Shown here: in pieces, positions 35,445 through 43,582 of the stretch
Layout of the letters: each line of letters begins with the position of its first letter
Numbering within the stretch: the first letter of the stretch is position 1
From: CAZLYF01 sp964586835
Lineage (GTDB): Bacteria; Bacillota; Clostridia; Christensenellales; Aristaeellaceae
Length of the DNA stretch: 64,000 bases
Direction: 5' to 3'
Assembly (NCBI GenBank): GCA_964586835.1
Contig: CAZPIC010000008.1
Coordinates: 1-64,000, forward strand
Made by a program: the position numbers and the translations under genes
Notes under the pieces: model-generated
Told to the model about the DNA's origin: nothing
Database searches by the model: none
What the model saw: the letters and a program-made list of their open reading frames with translations, nothing else

Positions 35445-36854
35445 ATGAAGAAGATCGCCGTCATCGGCGCCGGTTCTATTGTATTTTGCAAGACGCTGGT
35501 GCTTGACATCATGAACACGCCTTCGCTTCGCGATTCCAGGTTTGCGCTGATGGCCCCCAGCACGCGCAACACAAGCCAGGTGGAGACCTTCATAAACAAG
35601 GTTATCCACAAGGAAGGGCACCCTGCGAGCGTCTACGTGACCACGGACAGGCGGGATGCGCTGAAAGATGCAGATTACGTCATTTTGAGCTTCCAGGTAG
35701 GCGGGAATGAAGCCTTTGGAATGGATGTAGAGATCCCGCTTCAATATGGCGTTGATTCCTGCATCGGGGACTCCATGGGGCCGGGGGGTATTTTTCGTGC
35801 CCTAAGGACCATTCCCGTGATCCGTGAGATTTGCGCGGATGCTCGGGAGCTGTGCCCGAACGCCCTGATTTTGAACTATGTCAATCCCATGGCCATGATT
35901 GGATGGGCCCTGGGCAAGGAGAAGGTCCCTTTTGTCGGGCTGTGCCACGGGGTGCAGACGACACTGGACCTGATTGCAGGCTATGTGGGAGAAGAAAAGA
36001 AGGACATAGACTTCCTTTGTGCTGGCATCAACCACATGGGCTGGTTCCTGCGCATCGAGAAGGACGGCGTGGACCTGTACCCAAAGTTCAGGGCTCTTAT
36101 GGAAAAGCCCGGCTACTATATCAACGAGAAAGTCCGTGGCGAGGTGCTGCGTCATTTTGGTTTCTTTTGCACAGAGTCCACCGGCCACCTGTCAGAGTAT
36201 CTTCCCTATTTCAGGAAGAATAAAAAAGCCCTCGATCTCTATTGCGATGAACCTGGATTCGGGGGGGAAACAAACGCCTACTACCGGTTCACAAGCGCTG
36301 TGGCAAAGAAATACGCGGGCCGCCTGTTGGACCACGAACCCATTGAGCTTCCGCCCCGCAGCGTTGAATACTGCTCTTATATCCTGGAGGCGATAGAGAC
36401 AGGAGTCCCGTTTCGCTTCAACGGCAACGTCATCAATGGGGGTATGATTGAAAACCTCCCCAGAGACTGCTGCGCTGAAGGACCCGTCTATGCGGACGCT
36501 ACAGGGCTGCATCGATGCATTGTGGGTGAACTGCCCCCGCAGCTGGCCGCGCTGAATGAGACAAACATCACCGTCCAGCGGCTTGCCGTGCGCGCTGCCT
36601 ACTCAGGAGACCCTGAGCACATTGTGCATGCGCTGGCGCTGGATCCCTTGACCGCGGCTGTCTGCACGCTGTCGGAGATCCGGGAGATGGCGGCCGAGAT
36701 GTTGCGCGCTCAGCGGAGATGGCTTCCTCAGTTTGAGGGTCGGGACGTCGCGATCAGGAAGGACATACCCCTGCCCCCCGATATCGTGCGGGAACCTGTC
36801 CCTGTGGATCCGGCGCTTGCCATCATGGCTCGGTTTGAGGAGCTGGGGAAATAA
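35445..36854 (+). CDS. Family 4 glycoside hydrolase (MelA-like alpha-galactosidase group)
   Basis: A 469-residue GH4 enzyme with an N-terminal Rossmann NAD site (IAVIGAGSIVF). Cys167-His168 in GLCHGV coordinate Mn2+, and Asn196-His197 in GINHMGW belong to the active site. GH4 enzymes cleave glycosides by an NAD-dependent oxidation-elimination mechanism and need no phosphorylated substrate in the MelA group. CHGV is seen in alpha-galactosidase and alpha-glucuronidase branches. It is cytoplasmic, so the imported molecule is probably a small glycoside. RBS AGGGAG is upstream. Confidence 0.83.
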   Translation: MKKIAVIGAGSIVFCKTLVLDIMNTPSLRDSRFALMAPSTRNTSQVETFINKVIHKEGHPASVYVTTDRRDALKDADYVILSFQVGGNEAFGMDVEIPLQYGVDSCIGDSMGPGGIFRALRTIPVIREICADARELCPNALILNYVNPMAMIGWALGKEKVPFVGLCHGVQTTLDLIAGYVGEEKKDIDFLCAGINHMGWFLRIEKDGVDLYPKFRALMEKPGYYINEKVRGEVLRHFGFFCTESTGHLSEYLPYFRKNKKALDLYCDEPGFGGETNAYYRFTSAVAKKYAGRLLDHEPIELPPRSVEYCSYILEAIETGVPFRFNGNVINGGMIENLPRDCCAEGPVYADATGLHRCIVGELPPQLAALNETNITVQRLAVRAAYSGDPEHIVHALALDPLTAAVCTLSEIREMAAEMLRAQRRWLPQFEGRDVAIRKDIPLPPDIVREPVPVDPALAIMARFEELGK

Positions 36855-36884
36855 CCAGGATAGGTTAAAGGAGAGGAATGTGCT

Positions 36885-37916
36885 ATGTCAAAATTTGTAT
36901 TTACAGTTGGCCCCTGGAATGTGCATGAAGGCGTAGAGACCTTTGGTCCTGGCGTACGACCGGCTGTGTCGCTCGAAGAGAAAATAAAGAGGTTCGCCCA
37001 GATTGGGATCCATGGCATCCAGTTTCATGACGATGATGCGGTGCCAGATATGAACGAGATGTCTGAAAAAGCCATCGTGGACCAAGCGCGCGATGTACGG
37101 GCTATGCTCGAAAAATATGGCCTCTTTGCTGAGTTTGTTGCTCCTCGACTGTGGTTTGATAAGCGTACCAGCGATGGCGCGTACACTGCCAGCCGCAAAG
37201 AGGATTATGAGTTCGCCATGTGGCGAACGATGCGTTCTGTAGACATCGCAAGAGCCTTGGGTACCGATAAGCTGCAGCTGTGGCTTGCCCGTGAAGGTAC
37301 CCTCTGTGCGGAGGCTAAAAACCCTGTCGAAAAGATACTGACGCTGCGTGACTCTCTAAACGAGGTTCTGCGTTATGATCCCGGCATTCGCATTCTGATC
37401 GAACCCAAACCCAACGAGCCCGTAGACCGCAGCTACTGTGGTACAGTGGGGCATGCCCTGGCGGTCGGCGCCCAGACGATAGACCCGTCCCGCGTGGGAG
37501 TCTGCGTCGAGAGTGCACATTCCATCATGGCAGGCCTGGACCCCGCCAACGATATGGCGCTGGCGCTTGCCTTCGGAAAGCTCTGGGGCGTACATTTGAA
37601 CGACCAAAACGGTATCCGCTTTGATCAGGACAAGGCCTTTGGTGTGGAAAACCTGCGCCAGGCTTTCAACCAGGTCAAGGTTCTTCACGAGAACCACTTC
37701 GGCGAGCAGGGGGAGTGTGTGGGCTTGGACGTCAAGGCCATGCGCACCCAGAGTGCGGATGACTGCTATCGCCATATCGAAAACTCGATGAAGATCTTTG
37801 AGATGCTGCTTGACAAGGTTCGACGCTTTGACTATGCCTTCCAGGCGAACTGTGTCCGAGAGCAGAATTTTGAAAAACTAGAGATGTATGTCATGGAATT
37901 GCTGATGGGGGCATGA
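36885..37916 (+). CDS. Xylose isomerase-like enzyme (short, actinobacterial-type)
   Basis: A 343-residue protein clearly related to class I xylose isomerases. It has HDDDAVPD after the first barrel strand, LIEPKPNEPVDRSYCGTVGHA (positions 37397-37459, metal-binding Glu and catalytic Lys), VESAHSIMAGLDP and GVHLNDQNGIRFDQDKAFG. It is about 45 residues shorter than the Streptomyces enzyme. Such enzymes interconvert xylose and xylulose and often glucose and fructose. With GH4 in front and a kinase behind, isomerisation of a released hexose to a ketose is an attractive guess. RBS AAAGGAGAGG. Confidence 0.82.
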   Translation: MSKFVFTVGPWNVHEGVETFGPGVRPAVSLEEKIKRFAQIGIHGIQFHDDDAVPDMNEMSEKAIVDQARDVRAMLEKYGLFAEFVAPRLWFDKRTSDGAYTASRKEDYEFAMWRTMRSVDIARALGTDKLQLWLAREGTLCAEAKNPVEKILTLRDSLNEVLRYDPGIRILIEPKPNEPVDRSYCGTVGHALAVGAQTIDPSRVGVCVESAHSIMAGLDPANDMALALAFGKLWGVHLNDQNGIRFDQDKAFGVENLRQAFNQVKVLHENHFGEQGECVGLDVKAMRTQSADDCYRHIENSMKIFEMLLDKVRRFDYAFQANCVREQNFEKLEMYVMELLMGA

Positions 37917-37941
37917 CCCCTGCGGCGCACAGGACGAAAAT

Positions 37942-37980
37942 GCGGGAGGATCCCGACGCGGCCGCGTCGGGTTCTCCCGC
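37942..37980 (+). repeat. Long nested palindrome between the isomerase and kinase genes
   Basis: A perfect 20-base palindrome (37952-37971) is nested within a seven-base stem GCGGGAG/CTCCCGC (37942-37948 and 37974-37980). The hairpin has no T-run behind it and lies 28 bases before the kinase start. It probably affects mRNA stability or partial termination rather than ending the operon. Confidence 0.6.
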
Positions 37981-38008
37981 CTGACCTTGCTTGAGTCGGA
38001 GGCTGAGC

Positions 38009-39043
38009 ATGATAAGAAAAGGCATCTGTGTTGCCGGGAACCTGATTGTGGATATCCACTATCCCCTATCAGACTGGCCTGCGCAGGGCGAACTCGTGAC
38101 GGTTCTGGAGGGGATTCACCAGACAACCGGAGGACTTGCCTGTAATGTCGCCATGGACTTGGCGGTCCTTGACCCGGACCTGCCGCTCACCGTCGCCGGG
38201 ATCGTAGGCGATGATGCGGAAGGGACCTACCTGTTAAAGGAGTTTGGAAGGTTCCCGAGCATAGGGCTGTCGCAGGTCAGGAAGGAAGGGAAGACCTCTT
38301 TTACCATGGTGATGCGAAACGAGCGGACGAAGGAACGCACATTTTTTCAGTACAGGGGAGCCAACGCGCTCTTTGATGAATCAAATATCGACTGGGAAAG
38401 TCTGGATGCAGAGATCCTGCATATCGGCTACCTGCTGTTGCTTGACGCTCTGGATGCAGAGGACCGGGAGTACGGGACAAAGATGGCGCGCCTGCTTCAC
38501 AGGGCACAGACAATGGGAATCCGCACCTCTATCGATGTGGTCAGCGAAGCGGGAAACCGGTTCAAGCGGATTGCCACACCTGCTCTCAGATATGCAGATT
38601 ACTGCATCATCAATGAGATCGAGGCGCAGCAGATCACAGGGGTTATGCTGCGGGACGAAGAGGGGAGGCTGCTTCCTGGGCATATGCCCGAGGCTCTGCG
38701 AGCGATGCGCCGGCTTGGAGTCGCGGACTGGGCTGTCATACACTGTCCCGAGGGCGCCTATGGCATGGACCGATCGGAAACCCTTGTGCAACGGGACAGC
38801 CTGAGTCTGCCTGAGGGGTACATCAAGGGGACGGTCGGGGCGGGCGATGCTTTCTGTGCGGGGGTCCTTCTGGGAGCTTCGCGGCACTGGCCTCTTCTGG
38901 AGGCGATAGAGCTTGGTATTGCGTCGGCGACCTGCTCGCTCAGCAAGCCGGACGCTTCCTCTGGAATGAGGAGCGTTTCTGAAGCGCTTGCGCTGTACAG
39001 GAGCATGCTCCATCCTGGGGAAACCCTAAAAAACGGAGAGTGA
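38009..39043 (+). CDS. PfkB-family carbohydrate kinase
   Basis: A 344-residue ribokinase-fold kinase. It has the N-terminal glycine pair TGGLACNVAMDLAVLD, the central NEIEAQQITG and the C-terminal anion hole GTVGAGDAFCAG with the catalytic Asp. It transfers phosphate from ATP to a sugar; together with the following class II aldolase it may act as a ketohexokinase or as a 6-phosphofructo/tagatose kinase. The ATG at 38009 follows GGAGG (37998-38002). The 3' spacing to the aldolase is 10 bases. Confidence 0.87.
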   Translation: MIRKGICVAGNLIVDIHYPLSDWPAQGELVTVLEGIHQTTGGLACNVAMDLAVLDPDLPLTVAGIVGDDAEGTYLLKEFGRFPSIGLSQVRKEGKTSFTMVMRNERTKERTFFQYRGANALFDESNIDWESLDAEILHIGYLLLLDALDAEDREYGTKMARLLHRAQTMGIRTSIDVVSEAGNRFKRIATPALRYADYCIINEIEAQQITGVMLRDEEGRLLPGHMPEALRAMRRLGVADWAVIHCPEGAYGMDRSETLVQRDSLSLPEGYIKGTVGAGDAFCAGVLLGASRHWPLLEAIELGIASATCSLSKPDASSGMRSVSEALALYRSMLHPGETLKNGE

Positions 39044-39053
39044 GGGTTCAGTA

Positions 39054-39971
39054 GTGAACGTGAGGCAGACGGTTCTAAAGGCGCTTGAGCTCAGGTTGTG
39101 TATCCCCGCTTTCAACATTCCTCACTTGCCCATGCTCAAAGCGGTAGCCCAAGCCGTCGCGGACGAGGACGCTGTGGCCATGATCCAGGTCGCAAGGCTG
39201 GAATGGATGAAATTTAAAGCAGAAAGCCTTGAGGCGGTGGCAGAAGAGTACGCGAGACATGCCAGGACCAGACATACCTTCCTCCACCTGGACCACGTGC
39301 CCGTCATTGATGAAGACGGGCTCCATGTAGACTGGCTGCCTGTGCTCCGCCGCGCGCTCAGTGCGGGATACCAGTCGGTGATGCTGGATGGTTCGCGCCT
39401 GCCGCTCAAGGAAAACATCCTGGCGACAAAAGAGGCAGCCGACCTCGCCCACGAATCGTTCGCGGGCTGCGAAGCGGAGCTGGGTGCGGTGATGGGCCAT
39501 GAGGGGAGTGGGATCGGCGCTTCGTATGATGAGATCTTCACCAACAAGAAGGGTTTCACCGACATCGAAGAAGCCAGGCGATTCGCCCATGAGTCCGGAT
39601 GCGACTGGCTGTCGGTCGCTGTGGGAAGTGTTCACGGTGCGATTGCTGAAAGCGTACGGGATCAAAAGAAACCGGAAGCACGTTTGGATACGGAGCATAT
39701 CACACAATTGCTGCTCGCGACAGGGCTTCCCTTGGTGTTGCATGGTGGCTCTGGAATCAATAGCGTTTGTGTCCGGGATGCGATCCGGGCAGGGATCGCC
39801 AAGATCAACATTGGCACAGACATCCGACAGCCCTACGAACGTGCAATGGCGGAAAGAAACGATATAGAGTATGCCCGGGAAAAAACCTACGAGGCGACTC
39901 GCGCGCTGATCAGTGATTTCCTTCAGGTCTCGGGCAGCAGGGCTATGCTATTTCCGGAGAAACAGGCATGA
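39054..39971 (+). CDS. Class II fructose/tagatose-bisphosphate aldolase family protein
   Basis: A 305-residue zinc aldolase. Zinc ligands are visible in FLHLDHVPV, in the EAELGAVMGHE region, in VGSVHGAI and in LVLHGGSGI; the phosphate site KINIGTDIRQ is near the end. Members split fructose 1,6-bisphosphate, tagatose 1,6-bisphosphate or related ketose phosphates into dihydroxyacetone phosphate and an aldehyde. GTG start behind GGAGAGTGAGGG. The stop overlaps the MtlD-like gene by four bases. Confidence 0.85.
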   Translation: MNVRQTVLKALELRLCIPAFNIPHLPMLKAVAQAVADEDAVAMIQVARLEWMKFKAESLEAVAEEYARHARTRHTFLHLDHVPVIDEDGLHVDWLPVLRRALSAGYQSVMLDGSRLPLKENILATKEAADLAHESFAGCEAELGAVMGHEGSGIGASYDEIFTNKKGFTDIEEARRFAHESGCDWLSVAVGSVHGAIAESVRDQKKPEARLDTEHITQLLLATGLPLVLHGGSGINSVCVRDAIRAGIAKINIGTDIRQPYERAMAERNDIEYAREKTYEATRALISDFLQVSGSRAMLFPEKQA

Positions 39972-41182
39972 AAGCGCTGGTGTACGGCGCGGGCAACATA
40001 GGACGGGGATTCGTGGGAGTCCTCTTCAGTCAGGCCGGTTACAGCGTGACCTTTGTCGATGTGGACCGCGAGGTGGTTGAACGCCTTTGCCGTGAACGCC
40101 GTTATCCCGTGCGTATCGTGTCGGACGAGGCCCACACGGACATCGAGATCCGCGATGTGGACGCTGTAGACGGGCGGGACATGGAGAGGGTCGCCCAGCT
40201 CATTGCGGAAACGGATCTGATGGCCACAGCTGTAGGTGCCAAAGCGCTTCCGCTCATCACGCCCCACCTGGCCGCCGGCCTCCGCCTCCGCCGTACACTT
40301 AACCGGCCACCCCTGAACATCCTCCTGTGTGAAAACCTAAACGATGTGAACAAGGTGATGGAGACGCTGATCCAAGACCAGCTGACCGCGGAGGAGGCCG
40401 ACATCCTCGACGAAGGGGTCGGTTTGGTGGAAACCTCCATTGGTCGCATGGTTCCCGTGCAGACACTGAAGATGCAAGATGGAGATCCCCTTCGTGTCTG
40501 TGTGGAAAGCTACGGTTTCCTGCCGGTAGACCGGGACGCTTTCAGGGGCGAAATACCGTCCATTCCGGGGATGGTTCCTTTTTCCCCCTTTGATTTTTAC
40601 ATCAAGCGCAAGCTTTTCGTTCACAATATGGGTCACGCCACCTGCGCCTATCTGGGGCTTTATACGGGCAAGCAGTACATCTGGGAAGCCATCGCGGATT
40701 CTCGGATCGCGCTTGCCACCCAGAACGCGATGCTGGAGAGCGCTGTTGCCCTCTCCAGCAAGTATGATGTCTCCCTGCCCTCCCTGATCGATCATATACA
40801 CGATCTGATCAGCCGTTTCAGCAACAGAGCGCTTGAGGATACCTGTGCCCGCGTTGCTGCAGACCCCGCACGCAAGCTGGCGCCCTCGGATAGGCTGATC
40901 GGCGCTGTGAACGTCTGCAGGGAACAGGGAGTTTTTCCGGCCTATGTCTCACTAGCGACTGCCGGAGCCATCCATACGTATCTCCGCGAGTTGGACGCGG
41001 ACCGGAGGGATGAAGCTGACGTTGCCACTTTCATTGCGGAGCACTGCCATGTTGCGCCCAACGGGGCTTCCGGAGAATTGATCCTCAATCTTGTGGAGCG
41101 CTTCGCTTCTGGGAATACGCTGGAACAGATGATGGGTGACACTGCCCGGATCAGACGATCCAGCTTGGGCGACATCATCTGA
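39968..41182 (+). CDS. mtlD: Mannitol-1-phosphate 5-dehydrogenase-like polyol-phosphate dehydrogenase
   Basis: A 404-residue long-chain dehydrogenase with the N-terminal NAD site VYGAGNIGRGFVG, a central LLCENLND and the catalytic KLFVHNMGHATCAYLG (Lys and His as in MtlD). MtlD interconverts mannitol 1-phosphate and fructose 6-phosphate. No mannitol PTS genes are present here, so the enzyme may act on a phosphorylated intermediate of the cluster. ATG overlaps the aldolase stop (ATGA). It is the last gene of the sugar operon. Confidence 0.82.
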   Translation: MKALVYGAGNIGRGFVGVLFSQAGYSVTFVDVDREVVERLCRERRYPVRIVSDEAHTDIEIRDVDAVDGRDMERVAQLIAETDLMATAVGAKALPLITPHLAAGLRLRRTLNRPPLNILLCENLNDVNKVMETLIQDQLTAEEADILDEGVGLVETSIGRMVPVQTLKMQDGDPLRVCVESYGFLPVDRDAFRGEIPSIPGMVPFSPFDFYIKRKLFVHNMGHATCAYLGLYTGKQYIWEAIADSRIALATQNAMLESAVALSSKYDVSLPSLIDHIHDLISRFSNRALEDTCARVAADPARKLAPSDRLIGAVNVCREQGVFPAYVSLATAGAIHTYLRELDADRRDEADVATFIAEHCHVAPNGASGELILNLVERFASGNTLEQMMGDTARIRRSSLGDII

Positions 41183-41262
41183 TATGGACCGGACATCGGG
41201 TTAAACCCATCGCGGCAGACACCCGTCGGCTTCCGGGCGCTGCTTGCAAAGGAGGAGGTACC

Positions 41263-41763
41263 GTGACAGACAGCAGAGAAAAAATGAACCGCTTCCTGGT
41301 CGAGGTATTCCACGCGATACTCAGAACGGAAGAAGCCTGTATACGGGAGGGAGGCTATCAGGACCTGTCCGTCAGCGAAATGCATGTGATCGAAGCGGTT
41401 TGCCTGGCCGAGAAGACAGGTAAAAACAGCGCAAGGGATATTGCAGACAGCCTGTATATTACCCCCGGAAGCCTCTCCGTATCCGTGAACGTCCTTGAGA
41501 CCAAGGGCTATCTGCTCAGAACCCGTGACGCGAAGGACCGCAGAAAGATCAGGATCACAGCCACACAAAAGGGAAAAAAAGCCGACCAGGATCATTCTCG
41601 ATTTCATCACAAAATGATAGACCATGTCATAGGCGTGCTGACGTCGGCTGAAACTGAGGTATTTATCCGGGCGCTGGAGGGCGTGAGCGCTTTTTTTATA
41701 AAGGAAGGCGCAGGGAGCCACAGGCGACGGCGTAAGGAAGTGGAAACGGAAAGAGGAAGTTGA
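41263..41763 (+). CDS. MarR-family transcription regulator (FabT-like candidate)
   Basis: A 166-residue winged-helix protein. SVSEMHVIEAVCLAEKTGKNSARDIADSLYITPGSLSVSVNVLE (41377-41508) is the helix-turn-helix, and LLRTRDAKDRRKIRITATQKG the wing with the typical D-x-R-D-R-R pattern. FabT, the MarR regulator of fatty-acid synthesis, has this layout. A FabT-like palindrome (TTTGA-N3-TCAAA) sits at the promoter of the next gene, which encodes a DegV/FakB protein; this points to a lipid regulator but does not prove it. GTG start behind a very strong AAAGGAGGAGGT. Confidence 0.75.
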   Translation: MTDSREKMNRFLVEVFHAILRTEEACIREGGYQDLSVSEMHVIEAVCLAEKTGKNSARDIADSLYITPGSLSVSVNVLETKGYLLRTRDAKDRRKIRITATQKGKKADQDHSRFHHKMIDHVIGVLTSAETEVFIRALEGVSAFFIKEGAGSHRRRRKEVETERGS

Positions 41764-41824
41764 GGCCGGGGCAGTGGCCAGCCGTGCTGCCCGTGTGGCT
41801 GATCACAGCCCCTGCGCTCCCCGG

Positions 41825-41853
41825 TTGACAGAGAGCATCCTTCTGCGGATAAT
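41825..41853 (+). promoter_or_regulatory. Promoter of the DegV/FakB gene
   Basis: TTGACA at 41825-41830 and GATAAT at 41848-41853 with a 17-base spacer. The transcript would start near 41860, within the palindrome described separately. Confidence 0.7.
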
Positions 41854-41856
41854 CGC

Positions 41857-41869
41857 TTTGAACTTCAAA
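41857..41869. promoter_or_regulatory. FabT-like operator TTTGA-N3-TCAAA
   Basis: TTTGAACTTCAAA is a perfect palindrome around one central base and overlaps the predicted transcription start of the DegV gene. It fits the core TTTGA-N3-TCAAA of FabT sites in streptococci and lactococci. Binding by the MarR protein encoded just upstream would block transcription. Confidence 0.55.
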
Positions 41870-41929
41870 TGGCGGCGCAGCCAGACCTGCCGTCAGAAGG
41901 CTTAAGCGATGAAGCAGAAAGGACAGGCC

Positions 41930-42772
41930 ATGGTCAGAATCATTGCGGACAGCACCTGTGATTTGCCCCGGGAGGAGACGGAGGCGCTTCGCGTTGACAT
42001 CGTCCCCCTGACCATCCATTTTGGAGAAACTTCCTATCTGGATGGAGTCGATATGACGCATGCAGAGTTTTACCGGAAGCTGCGGGGCACCGATAAGCTG
42101 CCCACGACCTCCCAGGCGAATCCTGCACAGTTTGAGGACCTGTTTGAACTGGGGATGAAACAGGGGGACGAGTTCCTCGTGGTGACCATCTCCTCCTTGC
42201 TGAGCGCTACTTTTCAGTCTGCTGCGGTCGCAGTGAAAAAGTTTGCGCCGGACAGGATACACTTGATAGACTCGGGCTCAGCTTCCTTAGGCACGCAGCT
42301 TCTCATACGGGAAGCGGCCAGGCTGCGTGATGAGGGAAACCTGAGCGCCAAGCAGATCGCAGAGAGGATCCTGATGCTGGCGCCGCGCCTGCGCATTTAT
42401 GCGTTGGTGGATACGCTCAAATATCTGAAAATGGGGGGAAGGCTCAGCGGGGGCGCTGCCTTGATTGGCGGTTTCCTTGGGATAAAGCCCATTGTGGAGG
42501 TGAAGGAAGGGAAGGTTGTGTCGATCGGCAGGGTACGCGCGGAGCGTAGCGGTTTGGATGCGCTGGTGGAGCACTTTGACGCGGATGGGCCAGACCTTGG
42601 CTATGGCGTCTCCTTTGGCCATGCGGACGATGCGCCAAGGATGGAAAAGCTCATTCAGGCCTTCGGCGCTCGTCTAGGGAAGACGCGGGTATTTAGAAGC
42701 GGCCTTGGCAGCGTCATCGGCACTCACACGGGCCCCGGCGTGGTGGGAGTCGCGTATATCGTAAAAGCGTAG
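41930..42772 (+). CDS. DegV family fatty-acid-binding protein (FakB-like)
   Basis: A 280-residue two-domain protein that begins VRIIADSTCDLP and has the lipid-pocket motif KLPTTSQANP, the SSLLSATFQSA segment and the C-terminal IGTHTGPGVVGVA. These are the conserved Thr/Ser/His positions that hold the fatty-acid carboxylate for FakA phosphorylation. It should deliver exogenous fatty acids to phospholipid synthesis; fakA is not in the window. The ATG at 41930 with AAAGGA upstream is preferred to 41909. Confidence 0.87.
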   Translation: MVRIIADSTCDLPREETEALRVDIVPLTIHFGETSYLDGVDMTHAEFYRKLRGTDKLPTTSQANPAQFEDLFELGMKQGDEFLVVTISSLLSATFQSAAVAVKKFAPDRIHLIDSGSASLGTQLLIREAARLRDEGNLSAKQIAERILMLAPRLRIYALVDTLKYLKMGGRLSGGAALIGGFLGIKPIVEVKEGKVVSIGRVRAERSGLDALVEHFDADGPDLGYGVSFGHADDAPRMEKLIQAFGARLGKTRVFRSGLGSVIGTHTGPGVVGVAYIVKA

Positions 42773-42793
42773 CCGCTTGCGTCTATCGCATCG

Positions 42794-43582
42794 TCAGAAC
42801 AGGCTGTCGGGCATGCGAAACCTGCGACCGCAGGGTGAGCGCAGGGTGACCGGTAGGCGTACCGGCGGTGGGCCTCCTTGCTGGTCTGTTAGGCGGCCTC
42901 TGGGGATGCGCAGGGTGAAGGGCCTGTGCCCGAGGATGGCATCCACATAGTCATGGATACTTTCAAGGGGCTTGTCAAAAGCGACGCCCATCATCTGATC
43001 CTCGGAAAACTGGCCTGAAAAATGGATATCTGTGCCAGCCGTCATGACAAGACCATTCTTTTTTGCAAAGCTGTATGCCTGCTGATCATGTTCCGCGAGA
43101 TTTCCAGCGTTGCCTACTTCAAAGGCGTCAACGCAGCCGGGAGAAAGATGGATGGCAGGGATGTAATGGCGGTCGCGAAAGGGATGCGCTTGGACGACAC
43201 AGCCCCCATGACGACGGACTTCCCTGTACTGCTCGCTCCGTGACCAGCCCGCGACCTGAGGGTTCTTCGTCAGCCATTCCCCATCCAGTCCGTAGATAAG
43301 ATAGTCATCTCCGTCGAAGGTCTCCTCCCAACCGAAGAATACGGACAGCCCTGCACGCTCTCCAGCTTCCCGCGTCTCCTCATAGCTTTTCATAAATTCA
43401 CTGACGAAGCGTTTCCAGGATAAGTCCGGATCCACGGCACAGTTGCCATGGATGAAGTGTTCTGTAACGATGATGCCGGCATAGCCCAGGTTTTTGTAGA
43501 AGCGAACATACTCTTCGCCCGTGGAGCGGCCACAGAGGCTGCCCCGAGAGGTGTGGAGATGGGTTTCATACACGTACTGCAT
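42794..43582 (-). CDS. PHP-domain metal-dependent phosphoesterase
   Basis: A 262-residue protein with the PHP metal motifs ETHLHTS at the N-terminus, VTEHF near residue 40, VQAHPF near 137 and AGTDIHFSG near 190. Stand-alone PHP proteins hydrolyse phosphate esters or nucleotides; the substrate is not predictable. Its start codon shares a base with the rhamnulokinase stop, so the two are coupled. The last 40 residues are Pro/Arg-rich and may be a loose extension. Confidence 0.8.
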   Translation of the reverse strand: MQYVYETHLHTSRGSLCGRSTGEEYVRFYKNLGYAGIIVTEHFIHGNCAVDPDLSWKRFVSEFMKSYEETREAGERAGLSVFFGWEETFDGDDYLIYGLDGEWLTKNPQVAGWSRSEQYREVRRHGGCVVQAHPFRDRHYIPAIHLSPGCVDAFEVGNAGNLAEHDQQAYSFAKKNGLVMTAGTDIHFSGQFSEDQMMGVAFDKPLESIHDYVDAILGHRPFTLRIPRGRLTDQQGGPPPVRLPVTLRSPCGRRFRMPDSLF

